From contig JADJSX010000023.1 in assembly GCA_016711485.1 (NCBI GenBank), positions 434,001 through 498,000 on the forward strand: a DNA stretch of 64,000 nt, read 5' to 3'. Positions 28,296 through 37,800 of the stretch are shown here, piece by piece; positions within the stretch are counted from its first letter, which is position 1, and the number at the start of each line of letters is the position of its first letter. This stretch comes from Leptospiraceae bacterium. GTDB taxonomy: Bacteria; Spirochaetota; Leptospiria; Leptospirales; Leptospiraceae. The notes under the pieces are model-generated. The model had not been told where the DNA came from. It made no database searches and worked only from the letters and a program-made list of their open reading frames with translations. The position numbers and the translations under genes were made by a program.

Positions 28296-28425
28296 TTAAG
28301 GAAATTTATTTTCGTTCTAAGTTGTAAGGATGTGCAGAATTTACTTTCTGGGTAAAATATTGTTTATAGGGATATATTTCGCTTGCCAAATGCAATTTAC
28401 TTTATAAAGTCGCGCACTAATTACC

Positions 28426-31400
28426 ATGGAACCCCGTAAACAAGTCCATCTAATTCTCGTTATATTTGTTTTTTGTTTCTGGACTTGTAATGAATCAAAA
28501 GTTCAAAAACCTCTACCCAAAGCGGTAAAAGGAGTATTGGATTTGCGGTATTTCGGTTACGCTGATACGCTTGATCAGAAACGTAACGCAGAACCGATTA
28601 GTAATTCTCCGAGCGGCTCGATAGCCGAATTTTCTCATCCCATTGATTCTTGGGATTTTTCTAAAGATGGCGCTATTACAATTCATGGGGAATGGGAATT
28701 TTATTGGGGTGAATTTATCTCCCCTGAGAAAGACAATGTGCCAATCAAGGACGGTGGGTTGCAACCCACTGTCCAACAGGTCCCTAGTTCTCCTCTCAAT
28801 TATATTTCCGTTCCAGGTAGCTGGAGCAAATTTATCCTTAACGAAAAACCCGTAGGTGGAGAGGGATTTGCAACTTACCGGTTACATATTTTGATGCCGA
28901 TTAAACAAGATATTGGATTAACAACACTACCCGATGCCTCCATTAACCAGCCACTCGGTCTGAAACTACCGGACATTTGCACTGCTTTTAAATTATTTGT
29001 AAATGGAAATTTGATAACGGAAGTTGGAAAAATCGGTAAATCCGACAAAGAGGCAACTCCTGCTTATCTACCACAGGTTGTTTCCATTCCAAATAACACA
29101 GAGTCCATAGAGATATTAATTCAAGTTGCCAATTTTGATCATGCAAAAGGCGGACTTGTAGAGGCGATAACGATTGGGAATCTACTTGAATTACAGAAAT
29201 TACGTGAAAATAATCTTCTCATTGATCTATTTCTCGTTGGTGCCCTAACCTTAATGGGAATTTATCACCTCGGTTTGTTTACTCTAAGAAGAAAAGATAA
29301 ATCCACTTTGTATTTAGGACTTTTTTGCTTTTTGATGGTGATGAGGAATTTGTATCCGGATGAGTATTATTGGTATACATTGTTTCCTAACTTTCCGTGG
29401 ACACTCGGCATTAAATTAGAGTATCTAACTTTAATTTTTGCAACTCCCACTTTTTTATTATTTTTGAATTCTATTTATCCAAAGGAACTGCCTAAATGGA
29501 TTCTCATTGGTATACTAACAATCTCTTCAATCCTATCAGTGGCAGTGATTGTATTAAAAGATAATCAATTCACCAAAATATTATTTCTTATCGAGATCAT
29601 TATAATAATCGGGATAATATTCAGTGTCTATTCAATGTCTCTCGCTATTATCCGGCGAATTTCAGGAGCAATATCTTTTTTCGCAGGATCTTCCTTGTTT
29701 GCGCTAATTATACTGAATGATATTTTATATAATGAGCATATTATTCAAACAGGTAATTATGCTCCCTTTGGATTTTTAATTTTCATTTTCTCACAAGCAT
29801 ATTTTCTTTCTATGCGCTCTTCTAGGGCTTTTAATCAGGTAGAAACATTTACAGAGACTTTAGAAAATAAAATTTCCGAAGGCGTCAAAGAACAACAAAA
29901 ATTTAGTCATAGTCTACTATCTTTAACTAAAAGTAAAACAATAATTGAACAGGGATTTGAATCAGCTATCAAAGAAGTAACGGAAATTTGTGCGAAGACT
30001 TTAAAAGTTGAAAGATGTAGTATATGGGTGTTTAATGAAAACCAAGATGAAATCAAATGTATAGATCTCTTTCAAGTAAAAGAAAATAACCACAACAATG
30101 GAAATATTTTAAAAGAGGAACTTTTTCCAGCTTACTTCAAATTTTTAAAAGGAGAAGAAGGTATTGCTTTATCCGCACCGGATATTCGTATTCATCCAGC
30201 AACGAAAGAATTAATTGATATATATTCAAAACAGTTGAACATTCACTCTCTATTGAGCGCACCCATTCGTTTGGGAGGACGGTTACTCGGTGTTATCTGT
30301 TGTAAGCAAATTGCAGTCCAAAAAGATTGGACTCACGAAGAAGAAAACTTCGTATCAGTTCTTACTAATATAATAGCAAGCCATTTTGAATCTAAAGAAA
30401 GACAAGAGGCTTATATCGAATTAACTAAAACTAAAAAAGAAATCGAAGACCTCAACCAATTTACAAATAGAGTAAACGCCCTTCCTAATCTAAATGATAT
30501 TTTCATAGAAGTTTCAAAATACGCATATGAAAATTATAAAATAATTGGCTCCTGGCTATTTTTACCAGATGCAAAAAACGAATATTTGTATGCTTTTAAG
30601 ATATATAGTTATAAGAGAATATCAGATGAAAATTATAATTATACGATGAGTCAAAAAGTTCCGCTAAAAGAAATTGAAGGCGGAATGTTATATTTAACCT
30701 TTAAAAGAAAAAAGCCATTTTATTTAAGCAAAATTCCAAAATTTGAATTTGGAATAGATAAAGAACTTGTAGAAAAGCTGGGCATTAAATCACTTTTACA
30801 AGTCCCTCTTGTCAGAAAAGATGAATGTGTTGGAGTTTATGGATTTTCCAATTTAGACAGGGAAATGCATCTAAGTAAATCTGAAATTCGTAAACTAAGT
30901 AATCTATGTTCACAACTTGCAGGAGCCATTGATACGAATCATCTTTTGCAACAGGTAGTAAATACAAGAAAGGAAGTGGAAGCTTTAAATGAAATTTCCA
31001 AATCGGTAAATTCAAGTTTAAATTTATTTACTATAATTGATTTTACAATGAGTTATATTCGCTCTAATTTTGATATAGAGTTTTGCGCTACATTCGTTAT
31101 TGATAAAAAATTGAACAAAATAGCTGTTAACTACTTGCCTGATCATCCAGATTTATCGCAAGAAGAAAAGAATGAACTTTCGGCTACTATAAATCTTCCT
31201 CTGAATGAAGCCAATCACGTTCATGGATATGTATATCAATCTAAACAAACTTTATACACTAAAGAGCTTACAGAATCTGTTAATGAAACAGAAATAAAGA
31301 TGATTCAATCGTACAAATTAAAATCTTATCTTTGCATTCCCTTGCTTTTAAAAAAAGAGGTAATCGGATTTTTGGGATTTGCAAATTACGGTAGAATTAT

Positions 31401-33342
31401 GGATTTGTCTGAGAAAGATATTTCCACATTGGAAAAAATTGCAGCACAAGTAACCTCTGCCCTTCAAAATGCAAATCTTCTTTTAGAAACCGAAAAACAA
31501 AGACAGGAAACGGAGAACTTAAATAAACTTATTAAAAGTTTAAATGAAGACTTGGATATAAAAATCATAATGAAAAAAGTCCATGAATATATAAAAGAAA
31601 ATTATAATATAAATTATTACGGACTTATAGTGGTAGACAAAGATAAGAAAAGTTTAGTCACAATTGATACATGTTGTCCGGATTTTTCGACCGAAGAAGA
31701 AAAAGAAAAAGTTAACCGGTTTTCAGCAAAACTTGAAAATGTTTTAGGAGGACATGCTTTTACATCTAAAACTAAAAAAGCATTTTACGTTCGTCGAATT
31801 AGCAAATCTACTAATTCTCTCGAAAAGTTGCGTAACCTAGAAACAACAAAACTCGAGTCACAGTTAATTATTCCTCTCATTTTACAAAATGAACCCATTG
31901 GATTTATTAATTTGTACAATATGGGCAAATTAGAATTATCCAAAGACGATATCACCAAACTTTCCATACTTGGAGAACACCTTGCAGGGATTATCCACGG
32001 ATCGAATTTATTAAAAGAAACCGAGAATGCAAAAACACTGGCTGATATAGAAAAAGAAAATGCGATAGTCGCACAAAAGGAAACAGAATTAGCAAAAAAA
32101 GAAACTGAATTTTTAAATGAATTTTCCAAGTTGATTAACTCTTCAAATATACTAGAAGAAGTTTTTAGTATAGCAGTAGAAGAATTAATGAATAGACTAG
32201 ATGCTGATTTTTTCCTTCTGCAACTAGTGGATGAGAAAAACAATCAATTGGTTACACGTTGTTTTATCGGAGATGCAATCAAAAAAGGAACTAAGAAATT
32301 AACAGAGGCTACAGTCCCTATCACTCCGGAGTCCGGTAGTATTTTTCTAACTTACTCTCGAAAAAAAACCACTTATTTAAAACATTCTTTGAAAATTGCT
32401 AGTGAAGACCTTTCTGATTTTGCTTCATTTGAAGAAGAATTTGAAACAATATTTCAACTACCATTACTTGTAAGAGAGAGCGTAATTGGAATTATGCACG
32501 TTAATAAGATAAGTGGGCTAAAGAAATTATCAAAAGACGAAATTCGATTTACTGAGGCGCTTTGCGAGCAGTTGGCAATTGCAGTTAACAATTCCCATCT
32601 CTATGAAGAAGCTAAAAATGAACGCGGTAAGTCAGAGAAGTTACTTTTAAATATCCTCCCAGGGGAAGTAGCACATGAACTCAAAGAAAAAGGTTCAGTT
32701 GACCCGGTATATTTCGAAAATGTAAGCGTTATGTTCACAGACTTCAAAGGATTCACCCAAATAGCGGAAGGATTATCTCCACAGGAATTAGTCAAAGAGC
32801 TAGATGAATGTTTTTCAGAGTTTGATCATATCGTATCCCGAAATAATCTAGAGAAATTGAAAACAATCGGAGATGCGTATATGTGTGCAGGCGGCCTACC
32901 GAAAATAAACAAATCACATGCAATAGATTCCTGCCTTGCCGCTTTAGAAATTCAGAACTTTATGGACCAAATGAAAGAGAAAAAACAAATACTGGGTGTA
33001 CCCTTCTGGGAGTTACGCCTTGGTATCCACTCAGGACCCCTCATTGCTGGGGTAGTAGGTGAAATGAAATTTGTCTATGATGTTTGGGGTGATACAGTGA
33101 ACACTGCCAGCCGTATGGAATCCAGCGGAACACCTGGTAAGATTAATATCTCTTATGCGACGTATGAACAAGTAAAACATGTTTTTGATTGCGACTATCG
33201 TGGCGAGGTGGATGCAAAGAATAAAGGCAAGGTTAAGATGTATTACGTGCTTCGACTGAAAAAAGAATTTTCTAAAGATGAAAGCGGCCGCGTACCCAAT
33301 GAGAATTTTTCTGAAATGTATCGTGGTATTGGGTTGGTGTAG
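28426..33342 (+). CDS. 7TM-DISM receptor with five GAF domains and adenylate cyclase
   Basis: 1638 residues. A lipoprotein-like signal (VIFVFCFWTC, Cys 21) precedes an extracellular beta-sandwich (about 70-255) and seven membrane helices (about 265-470). Cytoplasmic GAF domains follow at roughly 505-660, 680-830, 850-1010, 1030-1195 and 1220-1385. The class III cyclase (about 1400-1615) has LLLNILPGEVAHELKEKG, FTDFKGFTQIAEG, KTIGDAYMCAGG and WGDTVNTASRME, all intact. It should convert ATP to cAMP in response to an extracellular ligand and several internal cues. A palindrome is inserted in frame at 28749-28774. ATG 28426 has no clear ribosome site. Confidence 0.92.
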   Translation: MEPRKQVHLILVIFVFCFWTCNESKVQKPLPKAVKGVLDLRYFGYADTLDQKRNAEPISNSPSGSIAEFSHPIDSWDFSKDGAITIHGEWEFYWGEFISPEKDNVPIKDGGLQPTVQQVPSSPLNYISVPGSWSKFILNEKPVGGEGFATYRLHILMPIKQDIGLTTLPDASINQPLGLKLPDICTAFKLFVNGNLITEVGKIGKSDKEATPAYLPQVVSIPNNTESIEILIQVANFDHAKGGLVEAITIGNLLELQKLRENNLLIDLFLVGALTLMGIYHLGLFTLRRKDKSTLYLGLFCFLMVMRNLYPDEYYWYTLFPNFPWTLGIKLEYLTLIFATPTFLLFLNSIYPKELPKWILIGILTISSILSVAVIVLKDNQFTKILFLIEIIIIIGIIFSVYSMSLAIIRRISGAISFFAGSSLFALIILNDILYNEHIIQTGNYAPFGFLIFIFSQAYFLSMRSSRAFNQVETFTETLENKISEGVKEQQKFSHSLLSLTKSKTIIEQGFESAIKEVTEICAKTLKVERCSIWVFNENQDEIKCIDLFQVKENNHNNGNILKEELFPAYFKFLKGEEGIALSAPDIRIHPATKELIDIYSKQLNIHSLLSAPIRLGGRLLGVICCKQIAVQKDWTHEEENFVSVLTNIIASHFESKERQEAYIELTKTKKEIEDLNQFTNRVNALPNLNDIFIEVSKYAYENYKIIGSWLFLPDAKNEYLYAFKIYSYKRISDENYNYTMSQKVPLKEIEGGMLYLTFKRKKPFYLSKIPKFEFGIDKELVEKLGIKSLLQVPLVRKDECVGVYGFSNLDREMHLSKSEIRKLSNLCSQLAGAIDTNHLLQQVVNTRKEVEALNEISKSVNSSLNLFTIIDFTMSYIRSNFDIEFCATFVIDKKLNKIAVNYLPDHPDLSQEEKNELSATINLPLNEANHVHGYVYQSKQTLYTKELTESVNETEIKMIQSYKLKSYLCIPLLLKKEVIGFLGFANYGRIMDLSEKDISTLEKIAAQVTSALQNANLLLETEKQRQETENLNKLIKSLNEDLDIKIIMKKVHEYIKENYNINYYGLIVVDKDKKSLVTIDTCCPDFSTEEEKEKVNRFSAKLENVLGGHAFTSKTKKAFYVRRISKSTNSLEKLRNLETTKLESQLIIPLILQNEPIGFINLYNMGKLELSKDDITKLSILGEHLAGIIHGSNLLKETENAKTLADIEKENAIVAQKETELAKKETEFLNEFSKLINSSNILEEVFSIAVEELMNRLDADFFLLQLVDEKNNQLVTRCFIGDAIKKGTKKLTEATVPITPESGSIFLTYSRKKTTYLKHSLKIASEDLSDFASFEEEFETIFQLPLLVRESVIGIMHVNKISGLKKLSKDEIRFTEALCEQLAIAVNNSHLYEEAKNERGKSEKLLLNILPGEVAHELKEKGSVDPVYFENVSVMFTDFKGFTQIAEGLSPQELVKELDECFSEFDHIVSRNNLEKLKTIGDAYMCAGGLPKINKSHAIDSCLAALEIQNFMDQMKEKKQILGVPFWELRLGIHSGPLIAGVVGEMKFVYDVWGDTVNTASRMESSGTPGKINISYATYEQVKHVFDCDYRGEVDAKNKGKVKMYYVLRLKKEFSKDESGRVPNENFSEMYRGIGLV
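28749..28774 (+). repeat. 26-bp near-perfect palindrome inside the receptor gene
   Basis: Half site GTGGGTTGCAACCCAC sits at the centre, flanked by GGAC and GTCC, with one mismatched pair. It encodes KDGGLQPTVQ in frame within the predicted extracellular domain. It resembles dispersed palindromes known from many genomes. Confidence 0.6.
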
Positions 33343-33354
33343 TATTTTTTTTCG

Positions 33355-33392
33355 AGTAAAATTTCCCCCATTTATCTCAAAACATCTTTACC
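33355..33392 (+). repeat. R2 repeat head fragment
   Basis: AAAATTTCCCCCATTTATCT followed by CAAAACATCTTTACC. Only the first 38 bases of R2 are present. Confidence 0.5.
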
Positions 33393-33671
33393 ATTTTTAA
33401 GACTTCCACTTCTAATTATGGTCACTCCGTTAATGATAGTAACAGATTTTCCTGTTTTCTTTTCTTTTCCATCAATAAAATTTTTGAACTTGGTATAATA
33501 ACTTCTACTGTCTGAATCAGGATGGATTCGGCGGTTGGTGAGCGGAGTCGAACCATTAGCCTCATTAAGTAATGACTCTACAACTTCCCCACATTCCCGT
33601 CCAAGAACTGCACAATCTTTGTTATCCGCGCGGCCTTGATTGGTTCTGCCTATATCATAAAGACAATTCAT
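33372..33671 (-). pseudogene. Unrecognised small ORF interrupted by dispersed repeats
   Basis: 99 codons. The N-terminal 39 residues (KDCAVLGRECGEVVESLL) look like genuine protein. The following GSTPLTNRRIHPDSDSR is encoded by the R3 and R4 repeats at 33508-33562. The C-terminus (about 35 residues) overlaps an R2 head. Most likely the start of a gene cut by repeats. I do not recognise the family. Confidence 0.35.
33508..33562 (+). repeat. R4 (TGTCTGAATCAGGAT) joined to R3 (GGTTGGTGAGCGGAGTCG)
   Basis: R4 at 33508-33524 matches 34666-34682. R3 at 33529-33562 matches 34862-34895 at nearly every base. Both are short dispersed repeats of the kind found between genes in many bacteria. Confidence 0.65.
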
Positions 33672-33672
33672 C

Positions 33673-33700
33673 GTAGAGACAATTCATGAATTGTCTTTAC
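33673..33700. repeat. Palindrome around ACAATTCATGAATTGT
   Basis: The 20 central bases are a perfect palindrome; the whole 28 bases read GTAGAGACA...TGTCTTTAC. A second copy lies at 34902-34929 (one mismatch). Both copies sit beside R3/R4-type repeats. Confidence 0.65.
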
Positions 33701-33841
33701 TTGCGGAGGCTACTGGCTGTTATGTTTCCTTTTTCGTCTTTCGCTTATCATTCAGAATCGCTTCTTTGTTTACGAAGGTAAAAGCACCGTTCTACCATTC
33801 TTTGGATTCGAGAGGAGACTGAGCAGCGGTAGCGGCTGAAA

Positions 33842-34234
33842 TTATTTTGTTTCCAGTAAATATTTATTAATTGCGTCTATAACTTCTGATGCGGTATTTA
33901 AACATTCGCTTGCAATTTCTTTTGTAATATTGCTATTTATATCGTAGTCGCCTGATTCTCGGTAGTCATATAGGGATTTTATTTTCTTTGTAAAATGCTT
34001 TGGAAATAATGCGGTATGAACAAACTCTTTATTGAATGCTCCCATTGTTTGTGAATGGGAGGAGAATTCTAAATCTTTCAAATATAAAACTGCGGTTAAT
34101 GCATGATAAACTGCATAGTAAGCTCTTGAAGCACAATCATCATAGACAAAATTGTGAAAGAGAATCTTTGCACTTTCTAATTTCTCCTCCGACTTTTTAA
34201 GCATAGCATCGATTACTTCTCGTCTTTCTTCCAT
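33842..34234 (-). CDS. HEPN-domain protein (toxin-like partner of MNT)
   Basis: 130 residues, all helical, with the HEPN core DDCASRAYYAVYHALTAVLYLKD and a second long helix (ITKEIASECLNTASEVIDAI). In HEPN/MNT pairs the HEPN protein is the RNase-like toxin and the nucleotidyltransferase neutralises it. The classical Rx4-6H motif is not clear here: YRESGDYD occurs where RxxxxxY would lie. Its start at 34234 lies inside the MNT gene (22-base overlap), so expression is coupled. It could also serve as a non-toxic nucleotide-binding partner. Confidence 0.85.
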   Translation of the reverse strand: MEERREVIDAMLKKSEEKLESAKILFHNFVYDDCASRAYYAVYHALTAVLYLKDLEFSSHSQTMGAFNKEFVHTALFPKHFTKKIKSLYDYRESGDYDINSNITKEIASECLNTASEVIDAINKYLLETK

Positions 34235-34578
34235 ATTACAATTCCATCTGTGAGAATGTGTTTACCTATGGGATATTTCTTTTTTATTTCCCATTCTTCC
34301 AATGTGTAAATCAAACTTGTAGCCATTTTATTAAATTCATCCAAGATTAAAACTTCTGCATCTAATACTATATCTCGAATATACTTTTTGTTATCGCTAT
34401 TTACTAATATTGTAAAATCATAATCCGAGTCTTCTCGATAATCTCCTCTTGCCCGTGAACCAAAGAGCACAACCTCTTCTAAAGAGTCCTTTATATGCTC
34501 TGTAAGATAAGAAGAAAATCTATCAATAATAGAATCGGATCGAAATATTACAGTTGCATTTGTTTTCAAGCTTACCAT
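34213..34578 (-). CDS. MNT-type minimal nucleotidyltransferase (antitoxin-like)
   Basis: 121 residues. The active-site signature is LFGSRARGDYREDSDYDFTILV, with the GS and DxD residues of the minimal nucleotidyltransferase fold intact. In MntA/HepT systems this protein adenylylates the HEPN toxin. It is the first gene of the pair and overlaps the HEPN gene by 22 bases. ATG 34578 is followed by a short N-terminus. Confidence 0.87.
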   Translation of the reverse strand: MVSLKTNATVIFRSDSIIDRFSSYLTEHIKDSLEEVVLFGSRARGDYREDSDYDFTILVNSDNKKYIRDIVLDAEVLILDEFNKMATSLIYTLEEWEIKKKYPIGKHILTDGIVIWKKDEK

Positions 34579-34665
34579 AGCATTAAACTAAAGATTTTTT
34601 CTGTTTTGTCAAATCAAAAAAAGCAGGATTAAGTCTTTATTTTGTAATACAAGACATTTGCCTTT

Positions 34666-34806
34666 CACACTGTCTGAATCAGGATTTACCAGATTATAGG
34701 ATTTTCAGGATGTTGTTCTTGGAAAATATTCTTGTCCACCGAGAAATCATCCTACCCGTAAATCCTGTTAATCCATCCCTCCTGAAAAATCCTGATCCAG
34801 ACAATG
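34666..34806. repeat. R4 inverted pair with spacer
   Basis: CTGTCTGAATCAGGATTTAC at the left and AATCCTGATCCAGACAAT at the right form an imperfect inverted pair about 140 bp long. The interior has further ATCCTG/CAGGAT units. This is a dispersed repeat of a type common in environmental bacteria. Confidence 0.6.
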
Positions 34807-34861
34807 GTTTACCGCATACTTTGTATTAGCCTTTTCCTACAGAGCCGTCATACAATGAAGT

Positions 34862-34929
34862 CGGCGGTTGGTGAGCGGAGTCGAACCATAAGCCTACGCT
34901 TGTAAAGATAATTCATGAATTGTCTCTAC
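34862..34929. repeat. R3 copy followed by the ACAATTCATGAATTGT palindrome
   Basis: R3 at 34862-34895 and the palindrome at 34902-34929. The same two elements occur in the same order at 33529 and 33673, but 110 bases apart there. Confidence 0.6.
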
Positions 34930-35104
34930 GGTGTCATGTTGCAATACCCCTACGGAGCAGATTGGAACTTCACTTTTAAAAAATAGAAAGGACAGGAAAG
35001 AAATATTAGGATTTACATGGTTCGAAAATTGATACAGTTATTGTGAAAGGAAAAGCCTGTTACTGTTTATGAAGGCTTTTCGGACATTCCGGCGCTTCGC
35101 AATC

Positions 35105-35216
35105 TAAAAAAAAATATCGGAACTTATTTGGGAGAAGTGGTATTTAAGCTTTTAATTTGTTATGTCAGAATAAAGTTGGATGCAAATTAGGCAATAGCCG
35201 CGAGAAAGAAGAACTA
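35105..35216 (+). repeat. Dispersed repeat R2, 3' half
   Basis: It has ATCGGAACTTATTTGGGAG, AAGTGGTATTTAAGCTTTTA and GCAAATTAGGCAATAGCCGC. It contains only the right arm of the second hairpin. It is upstream of the DUF1554 lipoprotein. Confidence 0.65.
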
Positions 35217-35398
35217 AGGATTATAAGAGATAAGCATTAGATATATTCGAAGTATTTATTCATTTTAACAGGAACTTTTTATTTGGAAATTAAAAAAACT
35301 CAACTTAAAAAACAAAATTAATTTTAGTATAATGCTAAATAAAAAAAGAAATATGTAAAAAATTACTTTGTCTGATTGTTATATATAATTGAAATACT

Positions 35399-36577
35399 AT
35401 GAAAATTCAAATTATATTGTTTTCCCTGATACTTTTAACTCTTAACTGTTTGAAAGCTACAAAATCTGCCTTTGACGTAAACAATGGAAGTTCGATGAGT
35501 GGAATTCTCGTAGTTTCGGATTTATTTGGAATTCAATCTTACGATACATCCGCGACTCCTTCACTTCAAAAAAGTTATAGTAGCGGAGTATTTACATTAA
35601 CCTGGAATCCAATTCCCGGGGCTAACGATTACAAAATCTTTTATAAAACTTCTTCCGGTGTGTCTGAATCAGATTCATTTGTAAATACGGGAAATGTAAC
35701 GACTTATAGCTTCGTGGGGCTTCCTATCAATGTTTACTTTTTTAAAATAAAAGCAATAAGTGGGGAAACAGAAGGATTACTTTCCGATGAAGTAATGCTT
35801 TCTCCAATTGAAACACCGGTACTATCTGGTAACGCTGGCTCTAACAATGTATTTTTAACTTGGACAGGATCAGGGAACGATAAAACTTTTTATATTTACT
35901 ATAAAACTTCTCCGGGTGTAACGATAGCCGATACAAAATTAACTCTCTCACTTTCCTTTGGAATGACTTTTTCTTTTATCAATAATTTATCACCCAATCA
36001 AACTTATTATTTTAGAATCATTTCACACGATAATAATTTCAATTTAGATTCAGAACTTTCAGAAGAATTTTCTGTATCCACGACTTCTTTTGTTTCCTAT
36101 TACATTTTTATTTCTCCTGATCTAATTTTCAATGGCGGAGGAGGAGGGACTCTATCGGGATTAAATAAGCCATTTGTTGCTTTTAAAGATGAGTATTGTA
36201 CTTTAAATAAAGGTAGTTTAACAGGTGCATTTAAAGCGTTAGTTGGAGCATCTACCCGAAATCCTACAAATGATTGGCCTTTAAAACCAAATACAGCTTA
36301 CAAACGACCGGATGGAACGATAATTGGAATTACAGATAACAATGCAAAATTTAACACAAACGATGCTTCTTACCTTGGAATAGATCCTTCTTTTCCAAAA
36401 GTATGGACAGGATTAACTAACACAATGGATGCAGATACTTCGAATAATTGCGGAGACTGGTCTGGCTCTTATTCCTCCTATTTTTCTAATTATGGATTTC
36501 AAGATGCTCAACATGATTTTTATTTTGATGCAATGGCTTGTAATACGTCGGCACATATCTACTGCGTACAACAATGA
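35399..36577 (+). CDS. Lipoprotein with two fibronectin III-like domains and DUF1554
   Basis: 392 residues. A lipoprotein signal (IILFSLILLTLNC, Cys 17) is followed by two Fn3-like units (about 55-135 and 140-225; WNPIPGANDYKIFYKT, FFKIKAISG, then FYIYYKTSPG and YYFRIIS). The last 160 residues form DUF1554, with FVAFKDEYCTLN, WPLKPNTAYKRPDG, FPKVWTGL, CGDWSG and a final CVQQ; four cysteines probably pair. DUF1554 is known from leptospiral surface or secreted proteins of unknown role. It is likely exposed on the outer membrane, perhaps adhesive. Single gene; no ribosome site is obvious before ATG 35399. Confidence 0.9.
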   Translation: MKIQIILFSLILLTLNCLKATKSAFDVNNGSSMSGILVVSDLFGIQSYDTSATPSLQKSYSSGVFTLTWNPIPGANDYKIFYKTSSGVSESDSFVNTGNVTTYSFVGLPINVYFFKIKAISGETEGLLSDEVMLSPIETPVLSGNAGSNNVFLTWTGSGNDKTFYIYYKTSPGVTIADTKLTLSLSFGMTFSFINNLSPNQTYYFRIISHDNNFNLDSELSEEFSVSTTSFVSYYIFISPDLIFNGGGGGTLSGLNKPFVAFKDEYCTLNKGSLTGAFKALVGASTRNPTNDWPLKPNTAYKRPDGTIIGITDNNAKFNTNDASYLGIDPSFPKVWTGLTNTMDADTSNNCGDWSGSYSSYFSNYGFQDAQHDFYFDAMACNTSAHIYCVQQ

Positions 36578-37058
36578 TTATTTTTAAATAGACGTTATGC
36601 GATTTATATTATAGTAAGTTTGGCATAAAAAATATCTCTATTGTATACCCGAAATCCCATTGCAAATCAAATGTTCAACAGAGTAAAAAATTTTTAAGAA
36701 TATCACACTCCAACTCTTTCTTTTCTGTTCTATAACCTTATTAGCCTCAGCCCTACCTCTTTTAATTTTTCCTTCTAATCTTTATTCTCTCTCTTTCATT
36801 TATGAAGTATTTAGTCTATAGTCGGTCTAGGTGCGGTCTAAGTGCGGTTTTCCTTCGGTTTTTCTATAGGTGGTTAACCGATGTTAGACTGAATAGGATG
36901 GGTTTATAAAGCAAGGTTGTTGGTTTGACAGTGCGTAGTTATGTACTGTCCAGTTGTATGCAACTATCTGGCCTCAGAATGCATAACTTATTTAGGGAAA
37001 TTTATGAATAGTTCTATACTTTTTCTTTTGATTTGATCGAATGTAGAGGTTCGAAATA
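36578..37058. other. Intergenic, no gene recognised
   Basis: Contains direct repeats of GGTCTAGGTGCGGT/GGTCTAAGTGCGGT near 36825-36850, and a short inverted pair GACAGT...ACTGTC at 36927-36950. Neither supports a named feature. Confidence 0.4.
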
Positions 37059-37065
37059 TAATTGA

Positions 37066-37222
37066 CTCACCTTACGCAAGGTGAGTCCTGCGTCCACGGG
37101 AGGTTTGCACCTAGCGGTGGGCTCGCTGCCGCGGGCTATTGAATTTATTAATTCATTAGCATTTTCTAATATTCTTAATTTATCTTCAAACTTCATAATT
37201 TTCCTTTTTTGCGTAACGTCAG
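37066..37222 (-). mobile_element. MITE1 copy, 157 bp, 7-bp duplication TAATTGA
   Basis: Ends CTCACCTTACGC and GCGTAACGTCAG, flanked by TAATTGA at 37059-37065 and 37223-37229. On the minus strand the internal frame starts ATGAAGTTTGAAGAT, carries LRILENANELI and GSEPTARCKP and runs past the element end. Confidence 0.9.
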
Positions 37223-37327
37223 TAATTGATATAAATAAACTCTATAATTCTGAATGGCAGTATCTAATCCTGAGTATCCCCGTCCCACCTTCTTCTTTCA
37301 AATAAATACGTGGGAGTCTAATGTCGA

Positions 37328-37525
37328 TTATTCTGTTAGAGTCCTGAGAGCATTGCAAACATTAAAAGTTTTCCCACCAGCAGATGGAACTTTCACGCAT
37401 ACGATAGGCGCTCTCCATCGCCAAAATTCAGTAAACGCTTTCGAAATATCAGAAGTCTCTTCTAATTTCTCCAAATAGGATTTGAGATCATTGATTACAG
37501 ATTGTTGGTAGGGTTTTAATTCCAT
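37328..37525 (-). pseudogene. N-terminal remnant of a type III restriction Res subunit
   Basis: 65 codons: ELKPYQQSVINDLKSYL, then PIVCVKVPSAGGKTFNV, which is helicase motif I of SF2 Res proteins (normally about 900-1000 residues). The frame stops soon after motif I, and a MITE1 copy lies 106 bases beyond. The matching modification gene is at 39771-41414 on the same strand. The restriction activity must be lost. Confidence 0.75.
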
Positions 37526-37535
37526 TAGTTATTGC

Positions 37536-37673
37536 TCATAAGGATTTTAGAAAGTCTTTTGCGTTTTTTAATTTTAATATCCCTTTCTTGAAAGTGTTAA
37601 CTTGTTTTATGGAATCTTTTAAATCTTGCAAATTCTGTTTTTTCTTTCTCGATATATCAAGTTTTACGTTCAT
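37536..37673 (-). CDS. Small 45-residue ORF upstream of the Res remnant
   Basis: ATG 37673 to TGA 37536. A basic helical peptide (KLDISRKKKQNLQDLKDSI) whose stop lies 10 bases before the Res start codon, suggesting coupling. No family recognised. It could be the C-terminal part of a larger lost gene. Confidence 0.4.
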   Translation of the reverse strand: MNVKLDISRKKKQNLQDLKDSIKQVNTFKKGILKLKNAKDFLKSL

Positions 37674-37800
37674 AGCCACAACTTAAACAAGAAGCTATTA
37701 TCTTTCAAGTCTTTCTTTTTCTAGTATATGTTACTAAAATTACGATAAAATCCATTTGACTATTTTAAATGATAAATTTATCTTTTAATTAGAGGTGATT

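Noticed and set aside
31785..32243. 152-codon minus-strand ORF inside the GAF/cyclase gene
   Set aside because: Serine/phenylalanine-rich antisense shadow of a well-supported domain region.
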